From: Gimesia alba
GTDB taxonomy: Bacteria > Planctomycetota > Planctomycetia > Planctomycetales > Planctomycetaceae
Direction of reading: 5' to 3'
Assembly: GCF_007744675.1 (NCBI RefSeq)
Contig: NZ_CP036269.1
Location: 7,633,917 to 7,697,916, forward strand
DNA: 64,000 bases
Shown here: positions 1 to 9,225 of the stretch, in pieces
How positions within the stretch are numbered: the first letter of the stretch is position 1
Layout: every line of letters starts with the position of its first letter
Notes under the pieces: model-generated
The model's input: only the letters and a program-made list of their open reading frames with translations
Database searches by the model: none
Told to the model about the DNA's origin: nothing
Translations under genes and position numbers: made by a program

Positions 1-1
1 C

Positions 2-556
2 GTCGAAGGTCTGTTCCGCGAAGATTTGTATTACCGTCTCAATGTGATCAGCATCACTCTGCCTCCCCTGCGCGAACGCCGTGAAGATATCTTCGAACTG
101 GCGTTCTACTTTCTCAAACGTACCGCGCATCGTCTCGGCAAACGGATTACCCATATCGACCCCGATGCCATTGAAGTCCTCGAACGCGCCTCCTGGCCGG
201 GAAATATCCGGCAGCTCGAAAATGTTATCGAACGCGCCGTTGTACTCGCTGAAGAAGAAGTGATCACACTCAAAGACCTCCCTGTTGACCTGCTGGAAAC
301 GAAAAAACGCCTTCCCACCCGTGTGATTGAGACCAAGCCGGTTCTCCCTGAAACAGTCCGACGACTTCCGTTGTCGGACGTCGAAGTCATTACGTTCCCT
401 GGCAGTCAATCGAATGTAGATCCTCAACTTTCGGAACCCGAGCAACTCAAACTGGCACTCGCTGAATGCGATGGCAACAAAGCACAGGCCGCCCGCATGC
501 TGGGGATGCCTCGCAGTACCTATTACAGCAAACTGAAAAAATACGGCATCAGTTGA
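2..556 (+). CDS. sigma-54-dependent response regulator, C-terminal part (5' truncated by window edge)
   Basis: This is the end of an NtrC-family transcription activator, which uses ATP to open promoters bound by sigma-54 RNA polymerase. The reading frame is open from base 2 and enters with the family signature FREDLYYRLNV, followed by LPPLRER (both from the AAA+ ATPase) and the WPGNIRQLENVIERAV segment that ends the AAA+ module. A linker of about 50 residues leads to a Fis-type helix-turn-helix at the C-terminus (GNKAQAARMLGMPRSTYYSKL), which recognises the upstream activator site. The N-terminal receiver or sensor domain and the GAFTGA loop lie outside the window, so the input signal cannot be read. 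The next gene is almost 700 bases downstream, so no operon partner is visible on this side. Family assignment is firm; the target genes are unknown. Confidence 0.93.
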   Translation, partial: VEGLFREDLYYRLNVISITLPPLRERREDIFELAFYFLKRTAHRLGKRITHIDPDAIEVLERASWPGNIRQLENVIERAVVLAEEEVITLKDLPVDLLETKKRLPTRVIETKPVLPETVRRLPLSDVEVITFPGSQSNVDPQLSEPEQLKLALAECDGNKAQAARMLGMPRSTYYSKLKKYGIS

Positions 557-1247
557 GCACCTGAATTTAGCATTATTCTACTGATCAACTTGCCCTTGAC
601 GCTCAGTTCCCCCTCACGAGAATGCGGAGATAACGTCGCACGCGCGAGCAAAGCTCAATTTCTCAATGCGCGAATTATCACTCCTGTTGATATTCGCACT
701 AGAAAACCCGCTGGTTTGAGACCCATTTTGCTCTGAGCCCACTTTCGGTACTTCACTGTGATCATCGGTTTTCGTTCCGCTTCAAACGACGTTCATTCCA
801 AGATTGCTAAACATGGCGTGTCTTTCACAGGCTTTCAATGACTCATTACCGCTTACACCGCTCACGCCAATCAGCATGATTTTCAATTCTGGAATTTCAT
901 TATTTCACAGAGACAATTCCAGCAAATCAAACTTTGCCCGTCAGACGAAAATTCTCGCAGTAAAGCAAGTTTGCCTTAAAACAACAGCGTATTCTAACAC
1001 AGAGCATGGAACTCATAGAGGTGAAAATCGCTCAGTGGTCAGTAAGAGTGTAATCTCTTGGATCGCACAGGTTCTCCATCAGCGCACTCTTCAATCGTTC
1101 AGATGTCACAATCAGCCGAACATCAAAAAAACAAAATTAAATAATTCAGAACCAATGTTCCCTGCCTCCCCAGCCAGTTAAGATGAAAAGCATCGTTGAT
1201 ATTCAAAGTTTGTTACTATCGCTGACCCACCCAGAGGAAACCCGCCT
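557..1247. other. intergenic region, no gene recognised
   Basis: About 690 bases between the sigma-54 activator and the pyruvyl transferase-like gene. A 125-codon open frame at 804-1181 has no family signature, no convincing ribosome binding site and low-complexity composition, so I do not call it. I see no clear hairpin, tRNA or repeat of the families found elsewhere in the window. It may hold the promoter of the gene at 1248. Confidence 0.5.
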
Positions 1248-2546
1248 GTGTCCCACCTGCCTACTCTCAGTCGTCGTCTATTCTTAACTCTGCTCGCCGC
1301 TTTGCCGCTGCTGACTAGTTCCCTTTCACAGGCTGCCGAGCCCAAACAAAAAACCATTTTGATGCGATCCGGGTGGCAAACCGTCAATATCGGCGATATC
1401 GGCCATACCCCCGGCACACTGCGTTATCTGGAAACGTACCTCCCCGACGTCAAAGTGAATCTCTGGCTACATCGCACCACACCTGAAGTCACTGCGATGC
1501 TCAAAAAACGATTTCCCAAAGTCCATATCGTTCAAGGCAGACTCAACGCACGCGGAAAAGCCAACAATCCCGAATTCCAGCAAGCCTTCGACGAAGCGGA
1601 TCTGTTTCTGTACAACTCGGGCATGCACTTCAACCAGTTCTGGCCGCCGCCGATCTACATCATCGAAGCCTGCACCGCGACCAACAAACCGCTGGTCCTT
1701 TATGGCCAATCCTTTGACGGCTTCGCTCCAGAAGACGAAGAGAAAATGAGTGAACTCCTCTCTCGCGCTGCCGCCATTTATACCCGCGATGTCGAATCGT
1801 TCTATTATCTGCGGAAGATTGGCGTGACGTCGCCATCCCTTGCCTTTGGCCCCGATGGCTGCTTCGGCATTGATGTGCGAGATGAAGAAAAAGCCAATGC
1901 CTGGCTCAAAGCCCATGACCTGAAACCAAAAGAATTCATCACCGTCACGCTTCGCAGCAATACGCCCAAAATCGGTGCGAAAAAAAGTACGTCGATGAAC
2001 CCTGCAAACCCCAGCAAAGAAGATCTCGCACAGAACGAACTCTGGACGAAAAAACTCCGGGCCGTGATTACAGACTGGGTCCGTAAAACGAAAAAGAAAG
2101 TCCTGCTCGCTCCCGAAGTCAACAAAGAAATCATCCACGCCCAGACCATGATTCTCGATAAACTGCCTGAAGACGTGAAGCCGTATGTCGTGAATCGCGA
2201 TCCGTTCTGGAACGTTGACGAAGCCGCCTCGGTCTATGCACAGGCGATTGCTGTCGTTTCGATGGAACCACACTCCTGCATTATCGCTTTAGCAGTCGGC
2301 ACTCCCACCATGCATCTGGCGAGCCCGCGACACGGCCTCAAACGCTGGATGTTTCGCGACATCGGCCTCTCGGAATGGCTGTTCGACATCGACGCCGACC
2401 CCGCCGACCAGTTCTCACGGGCACTGTTAAAAATCGACGCCAAGCCGAAGCTGGCGCAATCCAAAGTCGACCGGGCCATGCACACGGTCAACAACCGCTC
2501 TAAAGAAATGATGGGCGAACTGAAAGAGATTCTCGATCAGCAGTAA
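1248..2546 (+). CDS. secreted polysaccharide pyruvyl transferase family protein
   Basis: Related to the polysaccharide pyruvyl transferases (CsaB/WcaK type), which move a pyruvate ketal from phosphoenolpyruvate onto sugars of cell-surface polymers. The start is a GTG with an AGAGGA-type ribosome site about 10 bases upstream. Residues 1-30 form an export signal with a paired arginine (SRRLFLTLL) and a likely cleavage near SQA-AEP. Family features include an early GDIGHTPG loop, the ADLFLYNSGMHFNQFWPP stretch, a YGQSF motif and, late in the protein, VVSMEPHSCIIALAVGTPT, the region shared with GT-B transferases. An exported pyruvyl transferase is unusual because the donor is cytoplasmic, so it may bind or modify polymers differently; this is inference. 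It converges on the transglutaminase-like gene, with a shared hairpin between them. Function at family level only. Confidence 0.72.
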   Translation: MSHLPTLSRRLFLTLLAALPLLTSSLSQAAEPKQKTILMRSGWQTVNIGDIGHTPGTLRYLETYLPDVKVNLWLHRTTPEVTAMLKKRFPKVHIVQGRLNARGKANNPEFQQAFDEADLFLYNSGMHFNQFWPPPIYIIEACTATNKPLVLYGQSFDGFAPEDEEKMSELLSRAAAIYTRDVESFYYLRKIGVTSPSLAFGPDGCFGIDVRDEEKANAWLKAHDLKPKEFITVTLRSNTPKIGAKKSTSMNPANPSKEDLAQNELWTKKLRAVITDWVRKTKKKVLLAPEVNKEIIHAQTMILDKLPEDVKPYVVNRDPFWNVDEAASVYAQAIAVVSMEPHSCIIALAVGTPTMHLASPRHGLKRWMFRDIGLSEWLFDIDADPADQFSRALLKIDAKPKLAQSKVDRAMHTVNNRSKEMMGELKEILDQQ

Positions 2547-2574
2547 CCGCAATGACTCAGGAAAATGAAACCAA

Positions 2575-2597
2575 CCCGGCCTGCACTCAGGGCCGGG
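2575..2597. terminator. GC-rich hairpin between convergent genes
   Basis: Arms CCCGGCC and GGCCGGG are separated by nine bases. The structure lies between the stop codon of the pyruvyl transferase-like gene and the last codons of the opposing transglutaminase-like gene, whose stop it overlaps. There is no clear T-run on either side, so it is a possible rather than certain bidirectional terminator. Confidence 0.4.
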
Positions 2598-3873
2598 GGG
2601 CCGACAATGGTAGAGCGGTTTCTGGCAGTTCGTACCAGGGTTTATTCTCAACCGTCAGATAACGACGAGTCGCTACGTTCGCTTCCACGGTAATAGGAAT
2701 CATCCGCCGGTGCATCACATCGACCACAAACCGCCGTCCGTCTTTCAGGTGTAGTTCATTCCAGGCGTGGCCCTCTCTACGCTCGGCATCGCCAAAGTTC
2801 CCGCGAACCAGTGCCACGTCGAGTCCTGCTTCGTCCGCCAGAATTTTGAAGAGCAGGGCACGATGGCGGCAGACCCCGGCACCACAGATACGGGTCACAT
2901 CACCAATCAACACGCCTTCGTTGGCATACTCCTTTGTCAACAATACAACGGCCGCCATTGTATAACGGTTATCTTTCTCGAGTGTCATGCTCTGGTCAAT
3001 ATACTTTGCCAGACGAAACGCCCGTTTGACCGGCTCCAGGGATTTGATTTCGTCAGACTTCGCAAACTCCAGATGTTTTCTGAGCGACGCATCACGGCTG
3101 CGGTCCACAATCAGCAATTCACGCCGTGAACGGGCTTGTCCCTGATCATTCAGTTGCATGCCCCGTCCGCCGTCGACATAACCGTCTATAATTTTTAATT
3201 TCGGGGCAACGTAATGTCGGCTGTGATAAGCAACAGTAGCCGGTTTTGCCTGCGGCGTGAGAGTGGGCCGCAACTCTTTTTCATCTTGATAGCCGCGCAA
3301 TTCCAGGTCCAGAAAGAGGTCCGAACTCCTCGGATTCGCCTGATGGACTTCGACCGCAAGCAGATTCGTCCCGGAGACGAGATTATCCGTACTGACAGTA
3401 AAACGCTGATAGAGCCGTTCCAGAACGCCGCCGATTGCTTTGATGGCGGTCGTTTCAGCAGTCACTTGACCTGCAGGCAGATTATTGCGAGCGATCTCTT
3501 TACCATTCAGATAGACCACCACACCGTCGTCACTGCGAATCAGAAGCACGAGCTTTTTCAATTTATCAGGATCTTCAATCTGAAACGCGCGCCGAAAGTA
3601 AGTCGTGATCTGTTTTTTCTGCGGATCATCACCAAAGCGGACAATCGTATTCAAACCCCGATCACCAAACCCGAGCGGCGCCAAACCTGTTGACCACTTC
3701 TCATCTGCAAAATTGGGCTGCACCCAGCCGGGAGGCAACGCCTTGCCGTCATCCTGGTATTTCCATTCGGTCTCTTTACCGAATTTGATCAGCGCGGTCT
3801 CCGCCTCGGCCTGTGGAACTGGCAGGAAGAATCCCATCAGCAAAAGGAGACCTGTCATTTGAATACGACGCAT
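2587..3873 (-). CDS. secreted transglutaminase-like superfamily protein
   Basis: An exported protein with a transglutaminase-like (papain-fold) domain. Residues 1-25 are a classical signal peptide ending AEA. Residues about 27-195 form a beta-rich module resembling the galactose-binding-like domains of planctomycete exoproteins (for example LVLLIRSDDGVVVYLNGKEI, cut here to its idea: a DDGV/VYLNG motif). Residues about 280-400 hold the catalytic triad pattern: Cys335 in GAGVCRHRALLFKIL, His369 in EGHAWNEL and Asp385 in VVDVMHRR. Such domains act as cysteine proteases, peptidases or crosslinking enzymes; which one cannot be told. An AGGAG ribosome site lies 12 bases before the ATG. One copy of the 77-bp palindrome starts 22 bases upstream of the start codon and could affect its expression. 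Confidence 0.8.
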   Translation of the reverse strand: MRRIQMTGLLLLMGFFLPVPQAEAETALIKFGKETEWKYQDDGKALPPGWVQPNFADEKWSTGLAPLGFGDRGLNTIVRFGDDPQKKQITTYFRRAFQIEDPDKLKKLVLLIRSDDGVVVYLNGKEIARNNLPAGQVTAETTAIKAIGGVLERLYQRFTVSTDNLVSGTNLLAVEVHQANPRSSDLFLDLELRGYQDEKELRPTLTPQAKPATVAYHSRHYVAPKLKIIDGYVDGGRGMQLNDQGQARSRRELLIVDRSRDASLRKHLEFAKSDEIKSLEPVKRAFRLAKYIDQSMTLEKDNRYTMAAVVLLTKEYANEGVLIGDVTRICGAGVCRHRALLFKILADEAGLDVALVRGNFGDAERREGHAWNELHLKDGRRFVVDVMHRRMIPITVEANVATRRYLTVENKPWYELPETALPLSAPRP

Positions 3874-3895
3874 TTTGATTCAACTGCTCCTACTG

Positions 3896-3972
3896 TGAGC
3901 GGGTCGGCGCTAGCCGCCGTTTTTGTGTTCGGGTTGCAATTTTAAAAACGGTGGCTAGCGCCATACCGCTCA
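3896..3972 (+). repeat. 77-bp palindromic repeat, copy A
   Basis: One of four copies of exactly 77 bases in this window. The arms, from outside in, are TGAGCGG/CCGCTCA, then three unpaired bases on each side, then GGCGCTAGCC/GGCTAGCGCC, one mismatch, then CCGTTTTT/AAAAACGG, closing a loop of about 18 bases. The other copies are at 4209-4285, 21286-21362 (opposite orientation) and 36125-36201. It lies between the start of the transglutaminase-like gene and the stop of the small gene at 3978. It could be a REP/MITE-like mobile palindrome, a transcript-end hairpin, or both. Confidence 0.9.
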
Positions 3973-3977
3973 GTTTT

Positions 3978-4196
3978 TCAGGAACCGGATGGCCCTTCAC
4001 TTACTCTCAGACGGACGCATCGTTCCAGTATTTCGTGTAAACTCGTGAGTCGCTTGAGATAGGGTGTATCGCAAGGATCATCGCTCACATTGATTCCGGT
4101 CGGGATGTGAATTAAATGTAACGAAACTCCGCCGTCTTCTAATCGATAAGAATCAATTCGTACTTCATTTTCTGGAAGCATAAGGAATACCGTCAT
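3978..4196 (-). CDS. small hypothetical protein between two palindromic repeats
   Basis: A 72-residue protein I do not recognise. It has no signal peptide or membrane segment and reads like a small soluble domain (motifs MLPENEVRIDSYRLEDGG and HIPTGINVSDDP, then a helix-forming end). The frame stays open for 30 more codons upstream, but those codons lie in palindrome copy B and translate the repeat itself, so I place the start at the ATG at 4196; an internal ATG at 4181 is an alternative. Neither has a good ribosome binding site. The gene is bracketed by copies A and B of the 77-bp repeat in the same orientation, only 5 and 12 bases away. Whether it is expressed is uncertain. Confidence 0.5.
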   Translation of the reverse strand: MTVFLMLPENEVRIDSYRLEDGGVSLHLIHIPTGINVSDDPCDTPYLKRLTSLHEILERCVRLRVSEGPSGS

Positions 4197-4208
4197 TTTA
4201 TTCGCATG

Positions 4209-4285
4209 TGAGCGGCACGGCGCGAGCCGCCGTTTTTGTGTTCGGGTTGCTGTTTCAAAAACGGTGGCTCGCGCCATGCCGCTCA
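4209..4285 (+). repeat. 77-bp palindromic repeat, copy B (compensated arm)
   Basis: Same 77-base structure and orientation as copy A. The inner arm is GGCGCGAGCC paired with GGCTCGCGCC: relative to the other copies, T has become G on the left and A has become C on the right, so pairing is kept. This paired change suggests the folded form is maintained or copied as a hairpin. The copy sits between the small gene (start 4196) and the stop of the AsmA-like gene (4324). Confidence 0.9.
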
Positions 4286-4323
4286 TAAATTAGTGCTTTT
4301 GATACTATCCGGATCTGTTGTTT

Positions 4324-7300
4324 TCACAGCCCCTGTTTGCGTTTGAGGCGTTCCAGGCGTTTTTGTTCGCGGCGTTTGTCCCGTTCTTTTTTGCGTTCCT
4401 CACGCTCTTTCTGGATGCGTTCCATTTCTTCCGGAGTGCGTTCGGGGAACAGGCCCTGCAGCTGTTCGCCGAAGCCGCTCCCCAGTACGGCATCGAGCGC
4501 ATTGACGCCCATCTGTTTGGCATAGTTGCCAACCTGGCGCATATCGACCTTGGGTTTTTTCAAGGTACCGCCGATGGGCAGTTTCAAGGGGCGGCTGATG
4601 AGTGATTTGAGTACCGGTTGGTCTTTGTCTTCTGAAAGCATGTTCGTGAAACCGACCTCGGCGATCAGGTCCAGTGATTCATCCAGGCCAACTGAACCGG
4701 TGGTGCGGACGGTGATGCCTTTCATATGCACTTCGAACGGACTGTGATAGACGCGGCCGTCAATCATATGGTAATGGACGGCTTGATTATCAACCTGCAT
4801 AAACACGGAATCCGCATCGATCAGCCTGCCGGTGCGATTAATGTTGACGATCGCGAGTACCTGATTGATTTTGTCCGACAACGCGTCAAACAGAGGCCCC
4901 GGTTTTACGCGGGCCGACTTGACCATCAGCGTCCCTTTGGCTTCGCCCAGCTTCGGTTCATCAATCGGGATGATAGCGAATTCCTGACTCAGTGAAAACT
5001 GTCCCTGAATATTCGTGCTGTTGGCGAGCATCGGAGCGACAAAGCGGAGCGAGTTGCGGGTCATTTCAGGAGTGAATTGGAAATTATCAATCACGGCTCC
5101 CTTTTCGAAAACCAGTGCCGCCGGTTTGACATCGAGCCGCACGATGGGCGCCAGCCTCAAACGGCCGCCACTCACCTGCAGGTCGAGCGGAGTGATATGA
5201 ATCTGCCCGTCTTTGATACGGGCTTCGATATTGGTTTTTCCACTGGTGAGTCCACGAATGTTTGCTTGCTCCCAGCCGATACCGGCATTCCCCTTGAGTG
5301 CCATGTAACGATCGGTCGGCGTAAACAGAGGCCGCGTGTCAGGGAGTAATGGCCTTGGCTGTGCGTTGAGCACCACTTCCTGAATTCGTTCTGTATGCGC
5401 GGTTCCCATTGGCCCGGTTAAGCTGAACGGCCGGGTTTCCCTGCCGACGATGTTGACATCAGGCCCCAACTTACTGCGTAAAAGCGGCGTCAGGTTTTGC
5501 CAGTCATACGTCACTTCACCCGCCAGGCGGACATCTCTCGTGGTGCTGAAATCGCGGATTTCCCCTTTGGCACTCAGATCCAGCATTTCCGATTGAATCG
5601 ACATCCGGTCTAACGTGAGCGTGTCGGATTTCAAATCCTGCTGCGTATCCCCTTCGATGCGAATTTCCGGTTCCTGCCAACTGATGGCCCAACCGGGGTT
5701 GCGCTGGCTGGCGACAGGCTGCTTCTGCGAATTTGCTGATGGCTTAAGAGGCGCTTCAATAGCGAAGTCGGCAATCGTAGTCCGCCAGCTTGCCATACGG
5801 GTCTCTTCGGTGACGATCACGTTCGCCTGACCGGTGACCAGACCATAATATTTTTGCTCTGGTGGCTCGGCCGGATTCTGAAACCAGCGTGAGAGCTGAT
5901 GCAGGTCGCATTTATAAGAGAGGGACCCCACCAGTGACGTCGTATGGATATCATCGTGGGGCAGTTCAACTTCCAGCTTTTCGCCATTCACAACCAGGGC
6001 ACTGCCCCGATAGGTAAACTCAGATGCTTTCAATGTTTTGTGTAGCTCATCCCAACTGCCGGCGGTTTTAATTTCGGCCCGCGGTTCATCAATCCAGAGT
6101 GTAGGAGTAAAGACTCGCACGTTGGTCAGATTGATCGTGGTATTTTCGTGCGCGACATATTGATCACCAAACGAAACCGACGAAGCGAACTGCACATCAC
6201 CGGCCAGCTGCAGATCCTGTTTGGATAGCGGTCGCACGCGATCGGCCCAAGAAGCCAGCTTGCCTTTCAATTGAATTTTGAACGGCAGCAATTCCGGTTT
6301 CGCAGAGTCGTCCCGCTTTCGATTGACAGTGGTCGGCTGTTCGAGTTTCGCCTGAAAAGCATCGTCGCCGGCGACCAGTGTCACAATAAAACGTTCTACG
6401 TGGATCTGTTTTTCACCCGACTTGCCCGCTCCCTCAACGGTCAGTTTGAGTGAAGGCTCCTGCCAGCCCCGTCGATTGGGTAGTGCCAGTTGCAGGTTTT
6501 CAAATTGCAGAAACGAAAGGGTTTCCCACTTTTGATCGGTCACGTCGAAGCTGATTTCACCATCCATCTTACCCTTGAGGGCGATCTCCTGCAGATCAAC
6601 AAACTGTTCCAGGCGATTGGAAAGCTGGTTCAAATCTGCTTCCAGATGAATCCTCAAATGATCGGCATTACCATTGCCGGTGAGTTTGAGAAAGTCGGAC
6701 GTGCAGCGCAGCGATTGAATATCAAATGAATTCGAAGTGCGGGCAATCTGCATCAACAGCGAAACCGGTTGCTGCCAGCGGATTTCACGTCCCTTGTTGC
6801 GGCCCGTCAGGTCGGATGTTTTCAGCCCCACAAGCCAGACGGTATCCTGCCCCTCAGCCTGTTCTGGTTTCTGTGGATCATAATTGGAAACCTGGAAATC
6901 AACAGTACCTCCGGTTATCTGCATGCCTGGCTTTAGATGAATGGTTTCAGGAAGCTGACGGGCGGCTTCTGCCAGATTCAGATTGCCGGAAAATTTCAAT
7001 CGCGAGTTGAGTAGGCCGGCCAGTTTTTCGCGTTTGCTTTCGTCGGTCAGGTCGTCCCAGTTGAGATTTCCCTGGAGTGTCATCTCTCCGAACTGGGATT
7101 GCATATGGGCGTCTTTGAAATACAGCACACCATTGGCGGCCATCACATCGATATTTCCCTGTGCGGTTTCGCTTTGAATTTGATCGCCGCTAATCCACTC
7201 GGGCGCTGTAAACTGAAAAGGGCTCGCTTCCCAGTTGCCTTTGACAGCAAAGCGGGGTGACTCTTTCGAACCCGACCATTTGATTTCCATTTCGGAATTC

Positions 7301-8157
7301 GATTTACCAGCCAGGTGCGCCCCCGGTGAGAGTGCACTGACAAGCGGCGTTAACTGGCTGAGATCAAAGAACTCGGTTTTGAATTTGAGCGCCCCCGAGC
7401 GGGAAGCATCCGGCTCGTTGGAATTAACAATACTGACTGCGAAGGCGATTTTGGCAGGATCAATCTGTTCGCCCTCTTCGGTCGCTGATTCTTTCCAGAT
7501 CCCTTTAACTAGAATCGGTTCGGTCCGTTGCTCGGGACGGGTGACGGTGATGGCCATGCCGGTGAGATACGGGGTCTCTTCCGCATCGCCGTTCACGACA
7601 CATAAATCGAGATCAGACATATGCAACGTCAATGATTGCTGGGTGCCTGTTTTCGGTTTTTCGTCCTCTTTGCCTGGCTCCCCTTCCGGATGTTCCTTGG
7701 TCCCCTTTTTCAGAACCGCCGTCAAGAAGTCTCGATTGGCAAGCCCATGTTCGTTCACATACGTCAGCGAAGTGATGCCATCCACGTTGACATCACCAAC
7801 ATGTTTGCGATCGGTGGCCAATTCCCAGAGCGTTTTTTTTGTGGCGATCTGATCGATGCGAACGACGTCCCGGCCTTCGAAGTCTTTGAGGGCAACATTT
7901 TGAAAGACGACCGGCTGGCTCCAGCTCAGTGTCACCGCGCCGGTTGAGATTTCTCCCGGGTAACGTTTGAGAACCAGCGGCAGAATCGAGTTTTTCATTG
8001 AGGTGTTGGAGATAATCAGCGGCGCCAACCAGAGCAGCAGGGCGAGGCCGATCATCAGGACAAAGAAGATGCGGCCCGCGGAGCCCCGTTGTTTTTCCTG
8101 ACTTTTTGAAGAGGTCTTTTTTTTCGTCGTCTGATTCGCGGTATCTGGTTGGGACAT
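4324..8157 (-). CDS. very large AsmA-like envelope protein
   Basis: A 1277-residue protein with one N-terminal membrane helix (about residues 29-50) after a Lys/Ser-rich cytoplasmic tail, followed by more than 1100 residues of alternating beta-strand sequence. This architecture is that of the AsmA/TamB/YhdP group, repeating-beta-groove proteins thought to carry phospholipids or help assemble the outer membrane. A C-terminal AsmA-like section is suggested by RVKPGPLFDALSDKINQVL and by GGTLKKPKVDMRQV near the end, typical of the family. The last 35 residues are strongly charged (repeated E, K and R), probably a helical tail. It stands alone: palindrome B lies downstream and about 370 non-coding bases upstream. 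The AsmA-like call rests on architecture and C-terminal wording; the exact subfamily is open. Confidence 0.78.
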   Translation of the reverse strand: MSQPDTANQTTKKKTSSKSQEKQRGSAGRIFFVLMIGLALLLWLAPLIISNTSMKNSILPLVLKRYPGEISTGAVTLSWSQPVVFQNVALKDFEGRDVVRIDQIATKKTLWELATDRKHVGDVNVDGITSLTYVNEHGLANRDFLTAVLKKGTKEHPEGEPGKEDEKPKTGTQQSLTLHMSDLDLCVVNGDAEETPYLTGMAITVTRPEQRTEPILVKGIWKESATEEGEQIDPAKIAFAVSIVNSNEPDASRSGALKFKTEFFDLSQLTPLVSALSPGAHLAGKSNSEMEIKWSGSKESPRFAVKGNWEASPFQFTAPEWISGDQIQSETAQGNIDVMAANGVLYFKDAHMQSQFGEMTLQGNLNWDDLTDESKREKLAGLLNSRLKFSGNLNLAEAARQLPETIHLKPGMQITGGTVDFQVSNYDPQKPEQAEGQDTVWLVGLKTSDLTGRNKGREIRWQQPVSLLMQIARTSNSFDIQSLRCTSDFLKLTGNGNADHLRIHLEADLNQLSNRLEQFVDLQEIALKGKMDGEISFDVTDQKWETLSFLQFENLQLALPNRRGWQEPSLKLTVEGAGKSGEKQIHVERFIVTLVAGDDAFQAKLEQPTTVNRKRDDSAKPELLPFKIQLKGKLASWADRVRPLSKQDLQLAGDVQFASSVSFGDQYVAHENTTINLTNVRVFTPTLWIDEPRAEIKTAGSWDELHKTLKASEFTYRGSALVVNGEKLEVELPHDDIHTTSLVGSLSYKCDLHQLSRWFQNPAEPPEQKYYGLVTGQANVIVTEETRMASWRTTIADFAIEAPLKPSANSQKQPVASQRNPGWAISWQEPEIRIEGDTQQDLKSDTLTLDRMSIQSEMLDLSAKGEIRDFSTTRDVRLAGEVTYDWQNLTPLLRSKLGPDVNIVGRETRPFSLTGPMGTAHTERIQEVVLNAQPRPLLPDTRPLFTPTDRYMALKGNAGIGWEQANIRGLTSGKTNIEARIKDGQIHITPLDLQVSGGRLRLAPIVRLDVKPAALVFEKGAVIDNFQFTPEMTRNSLRFVAPMLANSTNIQGQFSLSQEFAIIPIDEPKLGEAKGTLMVKSARVKPGPLFDALSDKINQVLAIVNINRTGRLIDADSVFMQVDNQAVHYHMIDGRVYHSPFEVHMKGITVRTTGSVGLDESLDLIAEVGFTNMLSEDKDQPVLKSLISRPLKLPIGGTLKKPKVDMRQVGNYAKQMGVNALDAVLGSGFGEQLQGLFPERTPEEMERIQKEREERKKERDKRREQKRLERLKRKQGL

Positions 8158-8530
8158 ATCCGATCCTGTGTTTGATTCCTTTGTGCAGGATGCACCCGAA
8201 TGTGGGTTGATCGTAGCGTTTCCAGTGCCCTTCAGTCAGGCCCAGCATCTTGATACGTGAGGCGCTACAAATGTGTTGAATGCGATCTGGTAATTTCATC
8301 CCTGAATGACGTTCGGTAGCCCACACAGAGAACTATATGGGGATTTTTCAGCAGCGACAATGTTGGTTCTGGAAAGAATCCCGTTTCAGAAAGCGGAAAA
8401 TCTACCAAAACCGGCAAATTCTAGCCCGTGATTTTCGGCCGAGAGTAGGATTCAGCTCGTCTTCTGCCTATGATGGTTTTGGTTTTCAAGCGAACGTTTC
8501 CCGAGTGACAGTCAAGAAAAGTGAAAGACA
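8158..8530. other. divergent intergenic region, no gene recognised
   Basis: About 370 bases between the divergently transcribed AsmA-like and nitroreductase genes. It must carry promoters for both, but I cannot pick out -35/-10 boxes with confidence. A 68-codon open frame at 8337-8543 overlaps the nitroreductase start and is basic and low-complexity, so I reject it as a gene. Confidence 0.5.
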
Positions 8531-9136
8531 ATGGACACCTTAAAGGCAATTGAAGAAAGACGTTCGGTTAAATCGTACGATCCCGAACACCAGATGACCC
8601 AGGAAGAAATCGACAAACTGCTTTCTTATACGATGCTCTCACCAACCGCGTTTAATATTCAGCATTGGCGGTTCCTGGTGGTGCAGGATCCGGAGTTACG
8701 GCAAAAAATCCGGGAAGCATCCTGGAATCAGGCACAGGTAACCGACGCTTCGCTGCTGGTGGTACTTTGTGCGGATCTGAAGGCGTGGAAAAAAGATCCG
8801 GACCGCTACTGGCGGAATGCCCCCGAGCCGGTACAGCAGGCACTAGTCCCGATGATTCTCAATTATTATCAGGATAATGCCGAAGCCGAGCGGGATGAAG
8901 CACTGCGTTCCTGCGGGATGGCGGCGCAGACCATGATGCTGGTCGCGAAAGAGATGGGTTACGATACCTGCCCCATGGATGGTTTCGATTTCGACAAGGT
9001 GGGTGAACTGATCAATCTACCCGAAGATTATCTGATTTCGATGTTTATCGTCGTCGGCAAAGCCGTTCGACCGGCCAATGAACGGGCAGGGCAGTTACCA
9101 CTGGAAGAAGTCGTCATTTACGACCGTTTTGAATAA
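8531..9136 (+). CDS. nitroreductase family flavoprotein
   Basis: A 201-residue FMN-dependent oxidoreductase of the nitroreductase superfamily, which uses NAD(P)H to reduce nitro compounds, quinones or related substrates; the real substrate is unknown. The N-terminus has the FMN-phosphate motif AIEERRSVKSYDP, followed by LSYTMLSPTAFNIQHWRF (substrate and flavin contacts). The late helix CGMAAQTMMLVAKEMGYDTCPMDGF and VGKAVRPANE near the end are also family hallmarks. Length is normal for a single-domain homodimeric member. The GAAAG-type ribosome site is 5 bases before the ATG. A small terminator-like hairpin follows at 9151. Recognition is strong at family level. Confidence 0.93.
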   Translation: MDTLKAIEERRSVKSYDPEHQMTQEEIDKLLSYTMLSPTAFNIQHWRFLVVQDPELRQKIREASWNQAQVTDASLLVVLCADLKAWKKDPDRYWRNAPEPVQQALVPMILNYYQDNAEAERDEALRSCGMAAQTMMLVAKEMGYDTCPMDGFDFDKVGELINLPEDYLISMFIVVGKAVRPANERAGQLPLEEVVIYDRFE

Positions 9137-9150
9137 AATTTCCCGGTGAA

Positions 9151-9176
9151 GCCTCAACTTCGAGGCCCGTTTTGTT
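9151..9176 (+). terminator. putative rho-independent terminator after nitroreductase gene
   Basis: GCCTC, a six-base loop and GAGGC, followed by CCGTTTTG. The stem is only five pairs, so it is a weak candidate. It separates the nitroreductase gene from the Nramp-like transporter gene. Confidence 0.45.
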
Positions 9177-9225
9177 AAGATGCAGCCTATTACTTTCTTT
9201 TCTTTAGAAATTACGGTGTATCAAA

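Noticed and set aside
804..1181. Open frame of 125 codons in the first large intergenic gap
   Set aside because: No ribosome site, low-complexity residues and no domain; likely chance in a long AT-richer stretch.
1467..2273. Long antisense frame of 268 codons opposite the pyruvyl transferase-like gene
   Set aside because: It is the complement of a clear coding sequence; antisense frames stay open because of codon bias in the real gene. The same applies to 20665-21273, 40013-40687, 48082-48759 and 50599-51171.
4196..4286. N-terminal extension of the 72-codon gene up to 4286
   Set aside because: The 30 extra codons are a translation of palindrome copy B, not conserved protein.
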